64,000 bases of DNA from Roseicella frigidaeris (lineage in GTDB: Bacteria; Pseudomonadota; Alphaproteobacteria; Acetobacterales; Acetobacteraceae). The DNA is taken from positions 118,263 through 182,262 of the forward strand of contig NZ_QLIX01000009.1 in the NCBI RefSeq assembly GCF_003258945.1. The letters are read 5' to 3'. Both the position numbers and the translations under genes were made by a program. The notes beneath the pieces are model-generated. The model searched no databases. It saw only the letters and a list, made by a program, of their open reading frames with translations, and was not told where the DNA came from. Numbering within the stretch: position 1 is the first letter of the stretch; every line of letters begins with the position of its first letter. This document shows, piece by piece, positions 23,623 through 31,592 of this stretch.

Positions 23623-24750
23623 TTGTCCCAGCCCCGATTCGACCTTGCCGACCTGGTCCGGCGCAGCCAGGCGATGGCGCGCGGCGCCGGCCTCGGCGGC
23701 TTCGCCGGCCCGCCGGATGTCGGCGCCCTGCGGGAGGTGCCGGAATTCGGCAGCAATCCCGGGCAGCTCCGCATGCTGGATTACGTGCCCGATGGCCTGC
23801 CGCCCGGGGCGCCCCTCGTCCTGGTCCTGCATGGCTGCGGCCAGACCGCCGCCGGCTACGACCGCGGCAGCGGCTGGTCGCAGCTGGCGGCACGGCACGG
23901 CTTCGCCCTGCTCTTCCCCGAGCAGCGCCCGGCCAACAACCCCAATCGCTGCTTCAACTGGTTCGAGCCGGGCGACACCCGGCGCGAGGGCGGCGAGGCG
24001 GCCTCGATCGCGCAGATGCTGGAGGCGATGCTGGCGCGGCACCGGCTGGACCCGGCCCGGGTCTTCGTCACCGGCCTCTCGGCCGGCGGCGCCATGGCCT
24101 CGGCGATGCTCGCCACCCATCCCGAGCGCTTCGCCGCCGGCGCCATCATCGCCGGCCTGCCCTATGGCGCGGCGCAGTCCATCCCGGAGGCCTTCGAGGC
24201 CATGGCCACCGGCCGCCCCCGCCCGGCCGCGGCCTGGGCCGAGGCGGTGCGGCACGCCTCGCCGCATCGCGGCCCCTGGCCGCGCCTCTCCATCTGGCAG
24301 GGCAGCGCCGATGCCACGGTGCGGCCGGTCAATGCCGAGCAGATCCTGGCGCAGTGGCTCGGCCTGCACGGCCCGGCCATCGCCGCCGAGGCCGAGTCCG
24401 CGCCCGGGCCGGGGCACCGCCTCCGCCTCTGGCGCGGCCCGGATGGCAGGCCGCTGCTCGAGCTGCACCTGATCGAGGGCATGGGGCATGGCGTGCCGAT
24501 CGCGCCGGGGACCGCGGCGCCCGCCTCGGGCGAGCCGCCGCTCGGCGAGGCCGGGCCCTACATGCTCGATGTCGGCATCGCCTCGACCGCGGCGATCGCC
24601 GGCTTCTTCGGCCTGGTCGGCGCGACGCCGGCCGCGGGCGGGGCCGCCGGCCCGGCGCCCGGGCCCGCCGCCCCGGGGCTGCTCGGCCGGCTCGATCCGC
24701 GGCCGCTTCTGCACCGCCTGTTGCGGGCGACGGGGCTGCTGGACCGCTGA
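23623..24750 (+). CDS. PHB-depolymerase-family esterase (LpqC-like)
   Basis: Alpha/beta hydrolase of the polyhydroxybutyrate depolymerase/feruloyl esterase (LpqC) group, about 375 residues. Seen are the oxyanion region LVLVLHGCGQTAAGYD, the lipase box TGLSAGGAMASAML, NNPNRCFNWFEPGDTRR typical of this group, and the histidine region EGMGHGVPIAPG. A Gly/Ala/Pro-rich C-terminal tail follows. The start is uncertain: TTG 23623 (LSQPRFDLADLV) has GGAAGGA eight bases upstream; ATG 23587 and ATG 23506 are in frame but lack such a site. No Sec signal is evident, so it may be intracellular and act on stored PHB. PhaR-type operators upstream tie it to storage-polymer control. Confidence 0.85.
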   Translation: MSQPRFDLADLVRRSQAMARGAGLGGFAGPPDVGALREVPEFGSNPGQLRMLDYVPDGLPPGAPLVLVLHGCGQTAAGYDRGSGWSQLAARHGFALLFPEQRPANNPNRCFNWFEPGDTRREGGEAASIAQMLEAMLARHRLDPARVFVTGLSAGGAMASAMLATHPERFAAGAIIAGLPYGAAQSIPEAFEAMATGRPRPAAAWAEAVRHASPHRGPWPRLSIWQGSADATVRPVNAEQILAQWLGLHGPAIAAEAESAPGPGHRLRLWRGPDGRPLLELHLIEGMGHGVPIAPGTAAPASGEPPLGEAGPYMLDVGIASTAAIAGFFGLVGATPAAGGAAGPAPGPAAPGLLGRLDPRPLLHRLLRATGLLDR

Positions 24751-24793
24751 CGCGGCCCCGCGCATCCTGCGCGGCATCCTCGGAGGCAGACCC

Positions 24794-25741
24794 ATGGAGC
24801 ACCGCACCCTCGGCCGCAGCGGCCTCACCGTCCCGCCCATCGTCTTCGGCGGCAACGTCTTCGGCTGGACGCTCGACAAGGCGGCCTCGCACCGCATCCT
24901 CGACCAGCTCGTCGAGGTCGGGCTCACCGCGATCGACACCGCCGACATGTACTCCGTCTGGGCGCCGGGGAATCAGGGCGGCGAGAGCGAGAGCATCATC
25001 GGCGAGTGGCTCGCCGCGCGCGGCAACCGCAGCAAGGTCACGATCTTCACCAAGGTCGGCATGAAGATGGGCAGCGGCGAGGAGGGGCTGTCGCCGGCCT
25101 GGATCAGGAAGGAGGTCGAAGCCTCCCTCAAGCGTCTCAGGACCGACGTGATCGATCTCTACCAGGCGCACAGGGACGATCCGGAAACGCCGCTCGAGGA
25201 CACGCTCGGCGCCTTCGCCGAGCTGGTGAAGGCCGGCAAGGTGCGGGCGATCGGCGCCTCCAACTACACCGCGCCGCGGCTGCGGCAGGCGCTCGAGACC
25301 AGCGCCCGGCTCGGCCTGCCGCGCTACGAATCGCTGCAGCCGCACTACAACCTGATGGAGCGCGCCGGCTTCGAGGCGGAGCTCGGCCCGCTCTGCGAGA
25401 AGGAGGGGCTCGGCGTCATCAATTACTACGCGCTGGCCTCCGGCTTCCTCTCGGGCAAGTACCGGTCGGAGGCGGATTTCGGCAAGAGCGCCCGCGGCGG
25501 CGGCATGGCGAAATACCTGACGCCGCGCGGCAAGGCGGTGCTGGGCGCGCTCGACGCCATCGCCGGCGAGCTCTCGGCGACGCCGGCGCAGGTGGCGCTC
25601 GCCTGGCTGCGCGCCAAGCCCGCCGTCACCGCGCCGATCGCCAGCGCGACCAGCGCCGAACAGGTGGCGGATCTGGTCAAGGCGGCGACGCTGGTGCTGC
25701 CGGCCGAGGCGGTGGCGCGGCTCGACGAGGCGAGCGCCTGA
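24794..25741 (+). CDS. Aldo/keto reductase
   Basis: NADPH-dependent TIM-barrel reductase of 315 residues (AKR superfamily, YajO/Gfo-type branch). The catalytic tetrad can be traced: Asp and Tyr in AIDTADMYSVWA (about residues 47-53), Lys in VTIFTKVG and His in LYQAHRDD; IGASNYTAPRL is also conserved. ATG 24794 has GGAGGCAGACCC upstream. It follows the esterase after 43 bp on the same strand and may share its transcript. The natural substrate is unknown. Between its stop and the Mn-catalase gene lies a 405-bp gap with a tandem repeat. Confidence 0.93.
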   Translation: MEHRTLGRSGLTVPPIVFGGNVFGWTLDKAASHRILDQLVEVGLTAIDTADMYSVWAPGNQGGESESIIGEWLAARGNRSKVTIFTKVGMKMGSGEEGLSPAWIRKEVEASLKRLRTDVIDLYQAHRDDPETPLEDTLGAFAELVKAGKVRAIGASNYTAPRLRQALETSARLGLPRYESLQPHYNLMERAGFEAELGPLCEKEGLGVINYYALASGFLSGKYRSEADFGKSARGGGMAKYLTPRGKAVLGALDAIAGELSATPAQVALAWLRAKPAVTAPIASATSAEQVADLVKAATLVLPAEAVARLDEASA

Positions 25742-25850
25742 CCCTCCCGATGCCGACGCTCCCGATCCGGCGGCAGCGCCGGATCGGATGACGATGCGGA
25801 CCACGTGGCCGCGTCACGCGCATCACCACGCGGCCGCGCGACGTTCTTGA

Positions 25851-25967
25851 CCGCGCGGCCAAGCCGCTTTTCTCCGCGCGGCCGAGCCGCTTTTCTCCGC
25901 GCGGCCGAGCTATTTTTCTCCCGCGCGGCCGAGCCATTTTTCTCCCGCGCGGCCGAGCCGCGACGCA
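25851..25967. repeat. 23/24-bp tandem repeat upstream of Mn-catalase
   Basis: Almost five head-to-tail units beginning at 25851, 25874, 25897, 25921 and 25945. Each starts with the self-complementary CCGCGCGGCC and ends in a pyrimidine tract TTTTCT(C), giving a series of 8-bp palindromes each followed by T-runs. The surrounding 25742-26146 has no gene. It could be a transcription attenuator array, a protein-binding array or a simple slippage repeat. Confidence 0.8.
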
Positions 25968-26146
25968 AGCCGCCGGCAGCGGCGCCGGCATCGCGGACGC
26001 GTCGCCGCACGGCGCGCGGCACGGCGGCGAAAGCGCGAGCGATGCCGCACGCTTTCGGGAGAAGCCGGCGTCATTGCCGCGTCGCGCCCGAACTGCCTCC
26101 CCGTCCGGCCTGTTGGCACGCGGTCACCCGCATCCAGGACGCCCGC

Positions 26147-27034
26147 ATGTTCTACACCGATGGCAAGCTGCAATACCCCGTCCGCGTCGAGACGCCCAAT
26201 CCGATCTTCGCCCGCGCCCTGCAGCAGGCGATCGGCGGCGTGGAGGGCGAGATCCGCGTCATGATGCAGTATCTCTTCCAGGGCTGGGGCAGCCGCGGCC
26301 CAACGAAATACCGCGACATGCTGATCAACACCGGCACGGAGGAGATCGGCCATATCGAGATGCTCTCGACCGCCGTCGCGCTGAACCTCGAAGGCGCGCC
26401 GCTGTCGATGCAGGAGGACGCGGCGAAGGATGGCGTCGCCGGCGCCGTGCTCGGCGGGATGAACCTGCGGCACATCCTCTCGACCGGCCTCGCCGCGACG
26501 CCGGAGAACTGCAACGGCGTGCCCTTCAACGCCAGCCATGTCTATGCCAGCGGCAACATCGCCGCCGACATGTACGCCAACGTCGCCGCCGAGGCGACCG
26601 GCCGCGCCCTGGCGGTGCGCCTCTACGGCATGACCGACGATCCCGGCATGCGCGACATGCTCTCCTTCCTCATCGCGCGCGACACCATGCATCAGCAGCA
26701 ATGGCTCGCGGTCATCGAGGAGCTGGGCGGCGACACGGCGCAGCTGCCGATCCCGAACAGCTTCCCGCAGAGCCAGGAGGCGAACCGCTTCTCCTACGCC
26801 TATTTCGGGCACCGCACCGACAAGCGCTTCCCGATGGGGCGGTGGACGGAGGGCGCCTCGCTCGACGGCAAGGGCCAGTTCGAGCCGATGATCTCCGAGC
26901 CGCTCGGCGAGGCGCCGTCGCTGGCGCCGCCGCGGCCGGATGGCGGCGCGCAGCGGGAGCAGCTCCAGGGCGGCCCGGCGAACCCGGCCGCGGCGAACGA
27001 CGCGACGCGCGGCGGCGCCCCGAACCTCGCCTGA
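26147..27034 (+). CDS. Manganese catalase
   Basis: Non-haem di-manganese catalase of 295 residues in a ferritin-like four-helix bundle, removing hydrogen peroxide in the cytoplasm. Metal ligands: Glu in GGVEGEIRVMMQYLFQ (near residue 35), Glu and His in TGTEEIGHIEML (near 66-69), Glu in ANVAAEATGRALAVRLYG (near 150) and His in RDTMHQQQWL (near 183). The C-terminal tail (PRPDGGAQREQ, GGPANPAAANDATRG) is the disordered extension common in the KatN/YdbD-like group. ATG 26147 begins MFYTDGKLQYPV, the normal N-terminus; upstream sequence in the same frame is the tandem repeat and is not coding. Confidence 0.93.
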   Translation: MFYTDGKLQYPVRVETPNPIFARALQQAIGGVEGEIRVMMQYLFQGWGSRGPTKYRDMLINTGTEEIGHIEMLSTAVALNLEGAPLSMQEDAAKDGVAGAVLGGMNLRHILSTGLAATPENCNGVPFNASHVYASGNIAADMYANVAAEATGRALAVRLYGMTDDPGMRDMLSFLIARDTMHQQQWLAVIEELGGDTAQLPIPNSFPQSQEANRFSYAYFGHRTDKRFPMGRWTEGASLDGKGQFEPMISEPLGEAPSLAPPRPDGGAQREQLQGGPANPAAANDATRGGAPNLA

Positions 27035-27090
27035 TATCCGGCGCAGGTGCCGGGCAGCCGCGGAGGGACGGCGCCCGGCCGCGCCCTGCC

Positions 27091-27126
27091 ATCGGGACAG
27101 GCCAGCGGGACAGGCCAGCGGGACAG
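27091..27126. repeat. 13-bp tandem repeat
   Basis: Just under three copies of CGGGACAGGCCAG-type units between the Mn-catalase and chromate-transporter genes. Simple sequence; nothing else is seen in 27035-27221. Confidence 0.55.
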
Positions 27127-27221
27127 GATCACCGGCGGCCGGTATGACACGCCCCCGCAGCGTCAGGGCAGAAGGGGGACAGCATGATCCGGCCGGCAAC
27201 CACGGCAACCGGCGCGGCGGC

Positions 27222-28556
27222 GTGAGCAGCGCCCCGGCGCCCGTGCCCATGCCCGTGCCCCTGGCCACGGCGGCGCGGCTCTGGCTGCGGGCCGGCGGCC
27301 TCGCCTTCGGCGGCCCGGCGGCGCAGGTCGCGCTGTTGCACCGCGTGGTGGTCGAGGAGCGGCGCTGGCTCTCCGAGGCCCGCTTCCTGCAGGCGCTCGG
27401 CGTCTGCCGGCTGCTGCCGGGCCCGGAGGCCCCGCAGCTCGCCATCTGGCTCGGCTGGCTGCTGCACGGCGTCCCGGGTGGCCTTGCGGCCGGGCTGCTC
27501 GTCCTGCTGCCCGGGGCGCTGGCGATGCTGGCGCTCGCCGCCCTCCATCTCGGGCTTGGCGCGGTGCCGGCCGTCGCAGGCCTGGTCTACGGCCTGCAAT
27601 GCGCCGCGCTGGTGCTGGTGGCCGAGGCGCTGCTACGGCTGGCGCGCCGCAGCCTGCGGCGCCCGCCGGCCCGGGCGCTCGCCCTCGCCGCCTTCCTCGC
27701 GCTCGGCCTCTTCGGCCTGCCCTTCCCGCTCGTCATCCTCGCGGCCGCGCTGGCCGGCCTGGCTTGGCCGGCGGGCTTCGTCGCCAGCGGGCCGCCAACC
27801 TCGCTCGACCGGCTGCTGGCTGCGGCGCCGGACCGCGGCCTGCGCGCCGCCGGCCCGGCGCGGTGGATGGGCCTCGGCGTGCTGCTGCTCTGGCTCGGGC
27901 CGGTGCTGCTGCTGGCCGGGCATCCGCCCTGGGGCGACCTCGCCTGGTTCTTCGCCAGGCTGGCCGTCGTCAATTTCGGCGACGCCCATGCGGCGCTCGC
28001 CTATGTCGCGCAGGAGGCGGTCGATCGCCACCACTGGCTGAGCGGCCCGCAATTGCTGGCCAGGCTCGGCCTGGCCGCGGCCATGCCGGGGCCGCTGCTC
28101 CCGGTGCTGCAATTCGTCGGCACCCTCGCGGGCTATGCGGCGGGCGGCGCGGCGGGCGGGCTCGCCGGCGCGGCGCTGGCGCTCTGGATGAGCGCCCTGC
28201 CCTGCCTCGCCTGGGTCCTTCTCGCCGGGCCGCCGCTCGAGCGGCTGCGGGACGCCGCGCGGCCGAAGGCGGCACTGGCCGCGGTGATGGCCGCGCAGGC
28301 CGGTCTCCTCGCCAGCCTGGTGCTCTGGTTCGGGCTGCGCCTGCTGTTCGGGGCGCTGCGCGAGGTGCCGCTCGGGCCGGCGCGGCTGGAGCTGCCGGTG
28401 GCGGCGAGTCTCGATCCCGTGGCGGCGCTGCTGGTCCTGCTGGCGGCGGTTTGCCTCTTGCGCATGCGCGTCCCGCTCGCCTGGAGCCTCGCCGCCACCG
28501 CCCTCGCCGGCATGGTGCTGCGGCTGGCCTTCGGCTGGTTGCTCGGCCGGCCCTGA
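27222..28556 (+). CDS. chrA: Chromate transporter, two-domain ChrA type
   Basis: Inner-membrane anion transporter of the CHR family, about 444 residues and ten or more hydrophobic helices, exporting chromate (and perhaps sulfate-like anions). The N-terminal CHR domain has AGGLAFGGPAAQVALLHR and CRLLPGPEAPQLAIWLGWLL, classic for long-chain ChrA. The C-terminal half repeats it in weaker form (VVNFGDAHAALAYVAQEAV, AAAMPGPLLPVLQFVG): FGGG/H is reduced to FGDAH. GTG 27222 (VSSAPAPVP) is adopted; ATG 27249 (MPVPLATAARLWL) is equally possible because neither has a clear ribosome-binding site. Convergent with the histidine kinase gene (29 bp between stops). Confidence 0.88.
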   Translation: MSSAPAPVPMPVPLATAARLWLRAGGLAFGGPAAQVALLHRVVVEERRWLSEARFLQALGVCRLLPGPEAPQLAIWLGWLLHGVPGGLAAGLLVLLPGALAMLALAALHLGLGAVPAVAGLVYGLQCAALVLVAEALLRLARRSLRRPPARALALAAFLALGLFGLPFPLVILAAALAGLAWPAGFVASGPPTSLDRLLAAAPDRGLRAAGPARWMGLGVLLLWLGPVLLLAGHPPWGDLAWFFARLAVVNFGDAHAALAYVAQEAVDRHHWLSGPQLLARLGLAAAMPGPLLPVLQFVGTLAGYAAGGAAGGLAGAALALWMSALPCLAWVLLAGPPLERLRDAARPKAALAAVMAAQAGLLASLVLWFGLRLLFGALREVPLGPARLELPVAASLDPVAALLVLLAAVCLLRMRVPLAWSLAATALAGMVLRLAFGWLLGRP

Positions 28557-28585
28557 GGCCGGGAGGGGGAGCAGGAAGGCCGGCG

Positions 28586-29686
28586 CTACCCCTCGCCCTG
28601 GGCTGCCCGCCGCTCGTCGCGCGCCGGCGGCTCGATCCGCTCCGCCGCCGGCGCCTCGCGCGCATCCGGGTGGTGCTCGGCGGCCACCGGGAAATGGAGC
28701 GTGCAGAGCGTGCCGCCGACCTCGCCGCCGCGCAGCTCCAGCCGTCCGCCGAGCTGCCCGGCCAGGGCCTGCACCAGCCGCATGCCGCTGCCCCCCTCGG
28801 CCGCGGCCCGCCGCTCGCCGGCGAGCCCGATGCCGTTATCCGCGACGGTCAGGCTGTACTCCCCGCCGCCGCGGCGGAAGCCGACCCGGACGATGCCGCC
28901 CCGCTGGTGGGGGAAGGCGTATTTCAGGGCGTTGGTGACGAGCTCGTTCACCACCAGGCCGAGATCGGCGGCGACCGCGACGGGCAGCGGATGCGCCTCG
29001 GCCTGGGCGGTGAGGGCGACGCCGCTCTCCGGCACCAGGGCGGCGCCGAGATCCTCGACCAGCCCCTCGAGGAAGGCGCGGCTGTCCACCTTGCCGCCGT
29101 TCCGCCGCGTCGCCAGGCGGCGATGCACCCGCCCCAGCACCTGGATGCGGCCGGCGGCCTGCAGCAGCGCCGGCGCCGCGGCCGGGTCGGCGCCGGCCTG
29201 GGCCTGCAGCAGACTGATCAGGCGCTGCATGTCGTTGCGGATACGGTGGGACATCTCCTCGAGCAGCAGCCCGCGCTCGCGGGCCACCGCCTCGGTGCCG
29301 CGCAGCCGGCCGGAGAGGCGGGCGAGCCGGCCGCTGAGCAGGGCGATCGCCACCGCCAGCGCCTTGGCGAGGGCGAACCATAGCACGCCGCGCAGCAGCT
29401 CGCCCAGGCCGAGCGTGCCGGCCTCGGCCGCCGGCAGCAGCAGCCAGATGAAGCCGGCCGCCGCGGCGGCGAGGCCGGCTCCGAGGCCGAGCGCGAAGGC
29501 CAGCGCGGCCACCGCCGCGAGCAGCAGGAGCTGCCCTTCCGCCGGGCCGAGGCTCGGGATGCCCGCCAGGCCCAGGCCGACGGCCAGGGCCAGCCCACCC
29601 CCCGCCAGGATGCGCAGGATCGGGTTCCAGGCCCTCCGGTTCCAGGCATTGGGCCTGCCCGGCGGCGATTTGGCGGATGGCGGCAG
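28586..29686 (-). CDS. Sensor histidine kinase, HWE/HisKA_2 type
   Basis: Membrane histidine kinase. Hydrophobic helices form an N-terminal sensor-like module (DUF4118-like, four segments). The H-box is EEMSHRIRNDMQRLISLLQ with the phospho-accepting His, and the ATPase domain contains LVVNELVTNALKYAF (N-box), DNGIGL (G1) and GGSGMRLVQALAGQLGG (G2). It is the HisKA_2/HWE branch of alphaproteobacteria. The start is odd: the frame is open and strongly coding (first helix ILRILAGGGLALAVGLGL) up to a stop at 29738, yet no ATG/GTG/TTG occurs between that stop and GTG 29512. CTG 29686 has GAGGA seven bases upstream and is chosen; a conservative start is GTG 29512 (308 residues, first helix lost). 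Confidence 0.82.
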   Translation of the reverse strand: MPPSAKSPPGRPNAWNRRAWNPILRILAGGGLALAVGLGLAGIPSLGPAEGQLLLLAAVAALAFALGLGAGLAAAAAGFIWLLLPAAEAGTLGLGELLRGVLWFALAKALAVAIALLSGRLARLSGRLRGTEAVARERGLLLEEMSHRIRNDMQRLISLLQAQAGADPAAAPALLQAAGRIQVLGRVHRRLATRRNGGKVDSRAFLEGLVEDLGAALVPESGVALTAQAEAHPLPVAVAADLGLVVNELVTNALKYAFPHQRGGIVRVGFRRGGGEYSLTVADNGIGLAGERRAAAEGGSGMRLVQALAGQLGGRLELRGGEVGGTLCTLHFPVAAEHHPDAREAPAAERIEPPARDERRAAQGEG

Positions 29687-29854
29687 GGTGGAGTCCTCAG
29701 CGGGGCGCCCGGCATGGGGCGGGAGGCTGGCCTCCCCTTACCGTGAAACGCAGAAGGGACACGCGGGCTGCCGCGACAATTCCATAAAATTGGCTGCTGC
29801 CGCCCGCGCTCCCGGCCGGACGGCGCCTGGACCCGCCTGCGGCCCCGCCGCGCC

Positions 29855-30796
29855 TCAGCGGCCGGCGAGCGCGCCGAACATGCGCCGCAGCCCGATCGCC
29901 TGCTGCCGCAGCCAGCCCCCGCTCGCCAGCGCCTCCGGCTCCTCCGGCGTGCCGGTCGGCGGGAAGACGCCGCGCTGGAAATCCGCGGTGCCGAAGAGCC
30001 AGTCCCAGACCGGCAGCAGCACCGCGTAGTTCTTGCCCTGCGCCCCGGCCGAGAGCGGCGCGTGGTGCAGCCGGTGGAAGCGCGGCGAGACCAGCAGCCG
30101 CTCGCCGAGGCGGCCGTAATGCAGGCGGACATTGGCGTGGCTGAGGCTCTCGGCGAGGCGGAGCAGCAGCACGATGAGCGGGAACTGCCCGGGCGGCACG
30201 CCGATCAGCAGCGCGATGGCGCCGAACCAGACCGCGGCCAGCACGTCGTCGAGCACGTGGTTGCGGTCGTCGGTCCAGAAGGTCATCTGCCGCTGGGCGT
30301 GGTGGATGGCGTGCAGCGCCCACCACCAGCGCAGCCCGTGCTGCGCCCGGTGCCGCCAGTATTCGGCGAAGTCGAGGATGACGACATAGGCGGCGAAGGC
30401 GAGCAGCGGGTGGTCGCGCAGCGCCGGCAGCAGCTCCTCAAGCGTCGGCGGCAGCAGCCCGGTCTCGGTCAGCCAGGCCTCCCAGGCGGTCTGGGCGGAG
30501 GCCAGCAGGATGAAGGCGAGCAGCGGCAGCAGGCCGAGGCGGCTGAGGAAGGTGTAGAGCATGTCGGTCCGCACCGCCCGGCGGTCGGTGCGCGGCTCGA
30601 CCGGCCGCCAGGCCTCGAGCGGCCGGCACACGGCCACGACGACGAGGATGCCGAACAGGCCGAAGAGCGCGAAGTCGAGCCAGGCATAGGCATCCTCCGC
30701 CCAGTCCATCAGCCCGAGCGCATAGAGCAGCGGCTGCAGCGCATGCTCGAAGAGCCAGCCGGTGAGGCCCGCATAGAGATCGGCGATGCGGCTCAT
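29855..30796 (-). CDS. Sterol desaturase / fatty acid hydroxylase family protein
   Basis: Integral membrane di-iron oxygenase of 313 residues. The histidine clusters are present: HRAQH (about 153-157), HAIHHAQ (166-172), HANVRLHY (about 221-228) and HRLHHAP (about 242-248), between hydrophobic helices. Such enzymes hydroxylate or desaturate lipids, carotenoids or hopanoids. It is the last gene of a leftward operon, seven bases after the deacetylase-like gene, behind the beta-propeller gene. The C-terminal RGVFPPTGTPEEPEAL is typical of bacterial members. The lipid substrate is not determinable. The gap to the kinase gene (29687-29854) shows no feature. Confidence 0.9.
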   Translation of the reverse strand: MSRIADLYAGLTGWLFEHALQPLLYALGLMDWAEDAYAWLDFALFGLFGILVVVAVCRPLEAWRPVEPRTDRRAVRTDMLYTFLSRLGLLPLLAFILLASAQTAWEAWLTETGLLPPTLEELLPALRDHPLLAFAAYVVILDFAEYWRHRAQHGLRWWWALHAIHHAQRQMTFWTDDRNHVLDDVLAAVWFGAIALLIGVPPGQFPLIVLLLRLAESLSHANVRLHYGRLGERLLVSPRFHRLHHAPLSAGAQGKNYAVLLPVWDWLFGTADFQRGVFPPTGTPEEPEALASGGWLRQQAIGLRRMFGALAGR

Positions 30797-30803
30797 GCCC
30801 GGC

Positions 30804-31592
30804 CTATGACATCCCGCCCGGGGCGATCCCCTCGGGCGGCAGGAGGGCGAAGCAGAAGCCGCGCGCCTGCAGCCCGGCGATCACCTCCTCGAGCACCTGC
30901 GCGAAGGGCTCGCGGCGGCTGCGGACGCCCCAATGCATCACCACCACCTCCCCATCCCGGGTGCGGGCGATGGCGCGGCGGGCGAGCTCGGCATTCGGGT
31001 GCTTCGCGCTGTCGAGCTCGTCGCCCCAGAAGCCGTTGCCGGTCCAGCCCTGGTGCCGCAGCCCGCAGGCGGCGGCCATGGCGAGGGCGTTCGGCGTGGT
31101 GATGCCGCCCGGCGCCCGCCAGAGCGGCAGCACGCGCGCCTCCGGCGCCATCTCGCGCAGCCGCTCGATCGGCCGGCGCAGCTCGGCGCAGAGGCCCGGC
31201 CCGTCCAACACCACCGCGCCGCCCGCCTCGCCGCCCCCGCCCCGGGCGACGTAGCGCACCCGGCCGGGCGCCGGGTCGCCGCGGAAATACCAGTGGCGCC
31301 AGGTATGGCTGGCGAAGGCATGGCCCTCGGCGGCGCGGGCGCGCCAGAAGGGCGCCCAGGCCGCGTCGAGGGTGCGGTCGCCGCGCCAGCTCGGCTCGTC
31401 GGCGAGGAAGAGCGTCGCCACCACCCCGCGCCGGCGCAGGATGGCGGCGATCGCCTCCGCCTCCCGCCCCCAGCCGGTATCGATGGTGAGATGCACCACG
31501 CCGCGGCAGCCGGCCGCGGGCGCGGCGGCCTGCGCCGCCACGGGGGCCGCGAGCGGCAGCGCCGCCGCGGCGAGCAGGGCGCGGCGCCTCAT
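30804..31592 (-). CDS. Polysaccharide-deacetylase-like secreted protein (variant metal site)
   Basis: A 262-residue NodB-fold protein with a signal peptide (MRRRALLAAAALPLAAPVAA QA). The first NodB motif reads HLTIDTGW instead of TFDDGP: the base Asp is kept but the metal-binding second Asp is Thr. The His motif is intact as SHTWRHW (HxxxH), and LWRAPGGITTPNAL resembles motif 3 (RxPxG). The tail VVVMHWGVRSRREPFAQVLEEVI matches the usual HD...T..AL region. ATG 31592 overlaps the beta-propeller gene stop (ATGA). The altered Asp suggests changed metal use or a binding role. It probably acts on envelope glycans, but this is inference. Confidence 0.8.
   Translation of the reverse strand: MRRRALLAAAALPLAAPVAAQAAAPAAGCRGVVHLTIDTGWGREAEAIAAILRRRGVVATLFLADEPSWRGDRTLDAAWAPFWRARAAEGHAFASHTWRHWYFRGDPAPGRVRYVARGGGGEAGGAVVLDGPGLCAELRRPIERLREMAPEARVLPLWRAPGGITTPNALAMAAACGLRHQGWTGNGFWGDELDSAKHPNAELARRAIARTRDGEVVVMHWGVRSRREPFAQVLEEVIAGLQARGFCFALLPPEGIAPGGMS

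Noticed and set aside
25851..25967. CRISPR array
   Set aside because: Units follow each other directly without unique spacers, unit length is 23-24 bp, and no cas genes are near.
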